Shown here: positions 55,945 through 64,000 of the stretch, in pieces | How the letters are laid out: each line of letters starts with the position of its first letter | How positions within the stretch are numbered: position 1 is the first letter of the stretch | Source: Cristatella mucedo | Taxonomy: Eukaryota > Bryozoa > Phylactolaemata > Cristatellidae | NCBI GenBank assembly: GCA_009760855.2 | Contig: WPIO01000016.1 | Span: forward strand, 6,366,001 to 6,430,000 | DNA length: 64,000 nt | Direction: 5' to 3' | Program-made: the position numbers and the translations under genes | The notes under the pieces: generated by a model | What the model saw: the letters and a program-made list of their open reading frames with translations, nothing else | Told to the model about the DNA's origin: nothing | The model's database searches: none

Positions 55945-56385
55945 GACCTATGATGCACCAATTTCAGCCTCATCGTGCCCTCGGTTCCTGTGAGAACAAT
56001 AGATTAGCTGCTCCATTCGTCCGCTTAAAGACCGTTAGAGGCAGAAGCTTTAGCTCTGCAGGTCCTAGACTGTGGAACTCGCTTCCACAATTCTTACGCA
56101 ACGACAACTACTCTCCTGGTGCCGATTCATCCTTTTCAGCGATCCTGAGCTGCTACTTCCATGCTACTCACTACCTCAACTGCAATCCTGGCTGTGCTAT
56201 GCTTCCCACTTTCTCTTTGTTGCGTGAGACGAAGTCTGTTGGCTACCGAATGCATACCGAAAGCCTCTAAGGCTGTGAGTGCGCTATGCAAAACTCTCCT
56301 GCGTAACACCCACATGGTCTTTTTGGCTTTGTGGAGTTACCGACGGAGATACATTCATTACATTACGTAACACTACTATACGTTA
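55945..56385 (+). mobile_element. LINE-A 3' fragment
   Basis: The plus strand at 55950-56270 encodes [39 protein letters not shown] and the LINE-A C-terminus. The 3' UTR follows, ending with TTTGTGGAGTTAC and a short ATTCATTACATT tail. Confidence 0.85.
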
Positions 56386-56791
56386 GCGACCAAGAATAAA
56401 GAAATATTTCCTCGCACCGCTGGCCTGGAAGTAACAATTGTATGCCAAGTTTCGTCATGCATTAATAATGCAATTGCCGTCATGCAGCAATAAATATAAA
56501 AATGCAATTAAAATTAAATTAGTAATAAATCTACATATCATGGTTGGCCAGAGTCTAAATATGTTTGCCTTAATCGACGCCTGGCGGCATTGATAACCAA
56601 CATATGGGACAGTCCTAGTGGGACATTGCCTTCAAAGAATCGCACACAACCCGAGCATCTAAATAAAAAATAGGCTAACATTATTAGGCTATATTAACTC
56701 TTCCTATATAGCTATACCATTTCGAAATATATTTAAAAGCTGGCATACATTATTATTAAGTGATTTGAGTTATACTATGTATTCAATGTCG
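56386..56791. other. AT-rich intergenic, nothing recognised
   Basis: No gene or element was recognised. Confidence 0.45.
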
Positions 56792-56947
56792 GTGAGCCGT
56801 GATGGCATACTAGGTAAGGCTGTTGCTTCCACGACGTCGTTACGAGGTCGTGGGTTCGAATCATGCGGCGGGCGATCCTATGTCGCGCCGCTGCAAGCGA
56901 TGGTGATAGCCGTAAAGTCTCTCCTGTCGCTATAAAAAGAGGCTTCT
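56792..56947 (+). mobile_element. tRNA-derived SINE-1
   Basis: The best-preserved plus-strand copy: GTGAGCCGTGATGGCATACTAGG, B-box GTGGGTTCGAATCAT, GGTGATAGCCGTAAAG and TCGCTATAAAAAGAGGC. Confidence 0.83.
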
Positions 56948-57146
56948 AAATCTGCTAGTACTTGTTATCCATTTTTTTATAAAAAAATACTCTGACTATG
57001 AATATATTTTTAAGCCCGCATTCCTTTAAATTAGTTTTTGCACCCATTCGTCGGTGCCCGCTTTTGACCTGCACGCTGATGTCTTTGAATGCTTTTGTCG
57101 TTCGGCGCGCCTTTTCATCCAGAGAACTTGCATCGGGTCACCCAAT

Positions 57147-57148
<2 letters not shown>

Positions 57149-57236
<88 letters not shown>
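57149..57236. repeat. (AG)n microsatellite
   Basis: About 44 AG units. Confidence 0.98.
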
Positions 57237-57238
<2 letters not shown>

Positions 57239-57259
57239 AGACCTAAAAAGTTATTTGCA

Positions 57260-57545
57260 GCAGAGCCTCGAAGTCGATGTCGAGCCTTGAAGTCGATGCG
57301 CTGCTGCGTGGGTGGGAAGCGAGCGTAGCCGCAGTGACAAGTAGACGTCACGTGGCAGTTGCAACGCATTCTCGGCAGATGAAGATCCAACGCCGCGGAG
57401 TGGCGATCCAACTGTGGACAGCCAGGAAGAACTGCCGAGTAGCGAGGTACGGAAGTCAAGTAATGACGCCAGAAATACGTGGACCAGCTTGGAGCATCCT
57501 CGCGTGGGCCGATGTTCGATTTTATGCTACATTACTCGGCTGAAA
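57260..57545 (-). mobile_element. Old GC-shifted LINE-B relic
   Basis: The minus-strand LINE-B order is still visible: CTTGAAGTCGATGCG, GTGGCAGTTGCAACGC, GGAAGTCAAGTAATGACGCC and GTGGACCAGCTTGGA. Many substitutions toward G/C suggest an old copy. Confidence 0.55.
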
Positions 57546-58405
57546 GCTGGCAGACTTGACTGTCGAGCTCTGAAATTTTTGTTTGAGTGAAAGACCATTT
57601 CGCGCTGAATTGAAACCTTTCGTTCCAACTCGTCACAGCTGATTAGAGAAAAAGTAGAGAATAGCGACTTGGCATAGAGCCGCGGGTGATCGCGAGCGTC
57701 GGTCTGCTAAGCGCGTTTCTGATGTCTCACAGCGCCGCGATTGACGGACGCGCGGGTGAAAAATCGCGTTGTCTTTCCTGCAAATCTTTTCGATGCCAAA
57801 CCACCGACAGAGAGCGAGTGCGAAATTAACCTATGCGCGACAATACTGCGCCGCGCGCGCGTGCGCCGCACCTTCAAATCTCAGCACTGGTGAGCCAGGT
57901 GAGCGTCAAAGCGTGCGATGCGCGATCGCGTGCTTCCCTTGCAGCGTCTGCAATGCAGCGCCCAGACCCAGAAATCAAGTTTTCTCCGAGGGCGCGATGC
58001 GCACGTATTATTATTATCATTGCCATGTTGCTGTTATTATCATTGAAGAAAAATGGCAGCGGCGTCGCTAGACGCCGCCCAGCTGAGCGGTAGTCAAGAC
58101 GTCAGCGACGACCGACGTGTCGCTGCGGCTGACGGGGCTGACGCGAGCCGGGCTTCGTCCAAGGAGGCTCGACTTGAGCGCAGGTCGAATGCGCAGCGAG
58201 AGTGCACGGCGCTCCGACGATTGAGGCACCGCTCGGATGAGCTCGCGGGATCGCCGCCGCGACTCTGCCGCCGGAGCGCCGCCGCTGCCGCCGCCGCCGT
58301 GGCAAGCGCCGGAAGCGCTGCCAGGAAGAGATTCCATCGCGATTCGTCAACGGAATGACTCGCATTGACGATTCGCGCTCGCACTTTTTCGCGCAGACAT
58401 CGCGA

Positions 58406-58456
<51 letters not shown>

Positions 58457-58677
58457 GAAATCAAACTAGCTGCGGGCTTGGCGCGGCGGCCCGCGTCTTG
58501 CTCCGGAAGTGCCGACGCGCGCGCAGCGAGGATGCGAGAGGAAGCGCGAGGCGGACGAAGTTGGCGGCGCGCGCTGCGGCTGCTTTCAGACCGGGCGTCC
58601 GGCAAAAGCGCGGCCACGGCAGACTCGGCAGCGTGACTTGCAGCAGCACGCGCGATCCGCGGTCGCAAACGATCAGC
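57546..58677. other. GC-rich intergenic
   Basis: No supported gene. The long overlapping frames come from the (CCG)n run and high G+C. A possible tail relic lies at about 57980-58025. Confidence 0.45.
58406..58456. repeat. (CCG)n tract
   Basis: About 17 CCG units. Confidence 0.97.
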
Positions 58678-58727
58678 AGAGGGCGCTTTATCAAGTGCAT
58701 TATTATTATTATTATTATTTTTATTAA
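58678..58727 (+). mobile_element. LINE-B extreme 3' tail
   Basis: GAGGGCGCTTTATCAAGTGC then (ATT)n: only the last 50 nt of the element. Confidence 0.78.
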
Positions 58728-59099
58728 GCCTCGTCCCCGGCCGAGCCGTAACAGCGCTCGTGGGCTCGCTATACATTACAACGTCCGAGCTTCGTTATAG
58801 TGCCAAGCAAACTTAGCGTCGCCAGCCGCAGGGCTCATCGAGCCACTGTCGCGCCGCATTCGTTTAGAGGAGCGGTAGACGAGCATCCGAGAAGGCGCAG
58901 CGAAACGACTCCCCAACGAGTGGAGACAATTGCTTTCCAGCAGTGCGTGGCGATTAGGCGACAAGAGGGAGTCCTACGAATAACTGGGCCGCACTGCGAA
59001 ACACTGCGATACAGCGGCCATTACCACAATAAACGTAAGAACACAGCGGTTCTGATTTCAAAGGATACAGATTGATGCTATCTGTTCACCCAATAAATT

Positions 59100-60950
59100 A
59101 CATGCAATTGCGCTCGCGCGTTCTCGAGATTTCACCTAAAATGGCCCCGGGCAAGCCAGCCTCTCTACGCAGTCGAACGGCGACGCAGCTGCCATTTGCA
59201 AAAGAAACTTTGCTCAACTAAGGATTTTGATTGAATATGATTGAAAACAGTATGCTAAGTTCACCCACTCAATCTCAAACATTCTAACCGCAATAAAGCT
59301 GGCGTTTCACAAAAGCTACGCAGACGACTGCGAGCATTTTGGTTAGCATTTCAGGAAACGGTGGCACGGGTTCGCCCTCAGTCTTTTGCGCAATTGTGCA
59401 TTCCCGCTCTACTGCAATGGCCTCCAATGGCCCGGGCCACCGTGCAAATTTGAGCTGCGATACAACTGCCATTTTCATAATAAGGTTCGTGCTAATCCAA
59501 TTTTGACTCCGCATTATTGAAAGCACTGTTCCGAGTTAATTAAGCCAATCTTAACTGCATAGCGCAAGGGCGTTCTCGGGCTTTGGCCTCGAATGGCCCG
59601 AACCGGCCCGCCTCCGTACGTAATCAAACTGCGGTACAGTTTCCATTTCCCTATTAAACGCTGAGAAACTTCAGTTTTGATTTCATTTATAGCAAACAGT
59701 CATTCGGGTCTACCAATCAAATTTCACGCTATATCCTATGACCATTCTATGCAATGGCCTCCAACGGGCTGCTTGCCCGCTCTGCATTTTGGAGCTGCGA
59801 GTGAGCTGCTATTCTAGCAATAGGCGTCGTGACACTTCGGTTTTGATTGCTTATCATGGAAAACGATGTTTCGCATTAACCCATCATTGTTCCTTCATAT
59901 CTGATGGCCTGGGTCATTGGTCGTGAGGCCATAGCATCAGCACACCCCCGCCCAATGTCGTGAACTTAGGTTGGCTAACTCGAAACACTATTTTCTATAA
60001 TGAGGAATCAAAACCACAGTTTTATTATGGCAATGGATGCGGTATAACAGCACTTAGGTTAAATAGGGAGGCTGGCAGGCCCAGACCACCGGAGAGGTCA
60101 TAGCGGCACGAGAGCGGCCACACGCTATGCCGTGAAATTAAATTTGATTTTTAAACCAGGAACACTGTTTTCTATAACGCGGCATCAAAATCGAAGTTGC
60201 ACGTCGTCTATTGCGGAAATGGCAGCTGCATCGCCGTTAGAATGTGCAGGGAGGCTGGCTGGCTGGCCCGTGCCATCGGAGGCCAGCGAATGAGAAAGCG
60301 CAAGTGCAATCGCATGCAACTTCACGGCTAAACTTGGCGTGCTGTTTTCTACCCTTTGAAATCAAAACCGCAGTTTCGCGAAGCATTTTTTGCGAAAACG
60401 ACAGCTTTATTTCCGTTCAAATTTGTCGGGCTGCCTTTTGGGCCGGGCCATCGAAGGCCATAGTACGAACAAGCGACAGTGCAATCGCATGAAATCTGGT
60501 GGGTAAAAGTGGAACACTACGGTTTATAATGCGGTATCAAAGTAGCAGCTCTGCGAAGCGTTTTCGTGGAAACGGCAGCTCTCTGGCAGATGCAAGCTTT
60601 GGGCTGCTATTCGAGCCGGGCCAGCGAAGGCCTCAGCTTGAAAAAATGCGACAGCACGATCCCGCGAACTTTGCTAGGTACTCTTGGCATACTGTTCTTT
60701 ACAATCTGATATCAAAACCGAATTTTCAATAAGTCTCCTTTGGAGACGGAAGCTGCATCGGAGTTCAGATGCGTAAATAGGCTGGCTTGCGGCCCGGGCG
60801 GTGGCGCGAGAGAGCGCTAGAGCGAAGCTGCATGCAAGTTCGTCGGCGAACTTGGCAAACCGTTCTGTGTAAGCTGTACTCAAAGTCGCAGTTTCGTGAC
60901 GTTTACTGCGAAAATGGCCAGCTGTCTCGCAGTCAGTCATTCGTAGATCC
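59100..60950. repeat. Mirror-symmetric ~175-bp satellite array
   Basis: Degenerate monomers share a TTTTGATT core, a CAGCTGC block and a GGCCCGGGCCA block. In the left arm the core (TTTTGA) occurs at 59224, 59501, 59675 and 59841. In the right arm its reverse complement (ATCAAAA) occurs at about 60008, 60186, 60360, 60535, 60710 and 60880. Spacing is mostly 166-178 nt. Orientation flips near 59960. No protein coding was recognised. Confidence 0.8.
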
Positions 60951-61827
60951 GAGGAGAGACGAGAATATTCCGTCGGCCGCTGCACGACCGAAGCGCAGCG
61001 GAAGCGTGGTGGCCATTCGCGACGTCAGACGATCGAGCGCTCGCTGTCGCCTTGCGCGCGCTATTTGATTAAACCGACGCTATCGCCGCCACCGCCACCG
61101 CCGTCCTGAGGAGAGCGGTTGCGCTTCGCTCATAAATACAAAAAAGAGCGTCTCTCGACGGCTTCGGAGATTGAACCGGCGGCTCAGTCGCTCGCTTCCT
61201 CATCGCTCAGCGTACTCGACGGACTGCGTCATAAAGTGAAAGCCTCAGCGCGCCGGCTGTAGCTTGACGCCCCCCCGCGGCAGGCGAGCGACAGTGCGGA
61301 AACAATGAATGTCTGAGAAGACTGCTCATTTCGGCACGCAGCCAGACTGCTCGCGACCGTCCTCTCTTGCGCCCGCGTTCTCACAGTGCCCCTTCTCTGC
61401 AGGCCGCAACGCACCCTCAATCCAAACATAAACTCATTAACCCACAATCCTCAATAAACAATAAAAAACTCAATAATCCATAAAATCGCGATAGACCATA
61501 ACCACACCGATATTGATGAGCCTTTCAGGAAAGCCGGGGCAGGGAGGCGTGGCCATCGGCCAAACGGCCTTTGCCGGCTAGCCCTTACCCGGCGAGCCCC
61601 TCCATTATGCGGCGATCTAGCCTGCTTCCTGGAAGAGCCTGCTGCACGCCATTTGATCTCAAAATGATTAGTCAGACGAGAACTAACCGGCGCTCGCGCG
61701 CTCCGCGAAGTGCATTTGGCCGACAACTGCGCTGCGGCGAGCAGGCACTTCCGGCGCGAACTGCCAACGCCGACTTTGGCTCATCGCAGCGGTTGGCCTG
61801 TCCGCTGGTCGCGCGCTCATTCGCGGC
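60951..61827. other. Upstream of GAPR-1-like gene 3
   Basis: The stretch at about 60960-61230 shares blocks with 45340-45500 upstream of gene 2 (GAATATTCCG, CGTCTC-CGACGGCTT, a CTCAGCG-rich end). This may be an old repeat or retained 5' flank of the duplicated gene. No exon was recognised. Confidence 0.4.
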
Positions 61828-63710
<1,883 letters not shown>

Positions 63711-64000
63711 GTGCGTTGGCTCGCTCGCGCTCACGAAGCGCTCGGCTCGCGCTCACGCGAACTTTCCCGGCGTCAAGCAGCGGCGGTGGCGCCGCGCTGC
63801 GCCTCGAAGTCGTCGCCGGATCGGGCGGCCGCTTGCTGCGGCAGCAGCAGCGTCTCGCGACAGTATCCGGTCGGCAGGAAGTCACCGCTGTGACCTTTGA
63901 GCTGGCTGCTGCTGCTGCTGCTCGGCGACGCTTCGCGTGCGGCGCGACCTGCAGCAGCTGCGGCGCGTCAGAGAGAGACGGCGACGGCGACGGGCCGCTC

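Overview
The window is animal nuclear DNA. Its genes are broken into short exons with GT-AG introns. It carries two families of CR1/L2-type non-LTR retrotransposons, several tRNA-derived SINEs, and abundant (GA)n, (CGG)n and (ATT)n tracts. Most of the long open frames are transposon remains or low-complexity artefacts. The real genes were found by matching short exons to splice sites and checking reading phase. A CBM39 (beta-1,3-glucan recognition) domain points to an invertebrate. The species cannot be named from the sequence.

Layout. At 4488-13429 (+) five phase-compatible exons encode a 414-residue type I membrane protein: signal peptide, one CBM39 domain, a Pro/Thr/Ser/Ala stalk, one membrane span, and a cytoplasmic tail with paired tyrosine motifs, part of it duplicated. 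This predicted beta-glucan receptor is the most novel item here. From 13750 to 31860 the window is mostly retrotransposon debris (LINE-A and LINE-B, nested and inverted) with SINEs. From about 28.7 kb onward the DNA becomes markedly richer in G+C and CpG. From 39562 to the right edge lies a cluster of three CAP-superfamily genes of the GAPR-1 (GLIPR2) type, all on +. Gene 1 is 39562-41198 or 41326. Gene 2 is 45855-53453, seven exons. Gene 3 is 61828 to beyond the window. Genes 2 and 3 both begin with a 4-nt coding exon, ATGG, that splices to create an N-terminal Met-Gly suited to N-myristoylation. A mirror-symmetric satellite of about 175-bp monomers lies at about 59100-60950.

Function. The receptor is predicted to bind fungal or algal beta-1,3-glucan outside the cell and to signal or be endocytosed through YxxL/YxxP tyrosines. 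The GAPR-1-like proteins are predicted to be cytosolic and lipid-anchored, acting at Golgi or other internal membranes. Nothing in the sequence links the two loci functionally. All gene models are inferred from the sequence alone, without transcript support.
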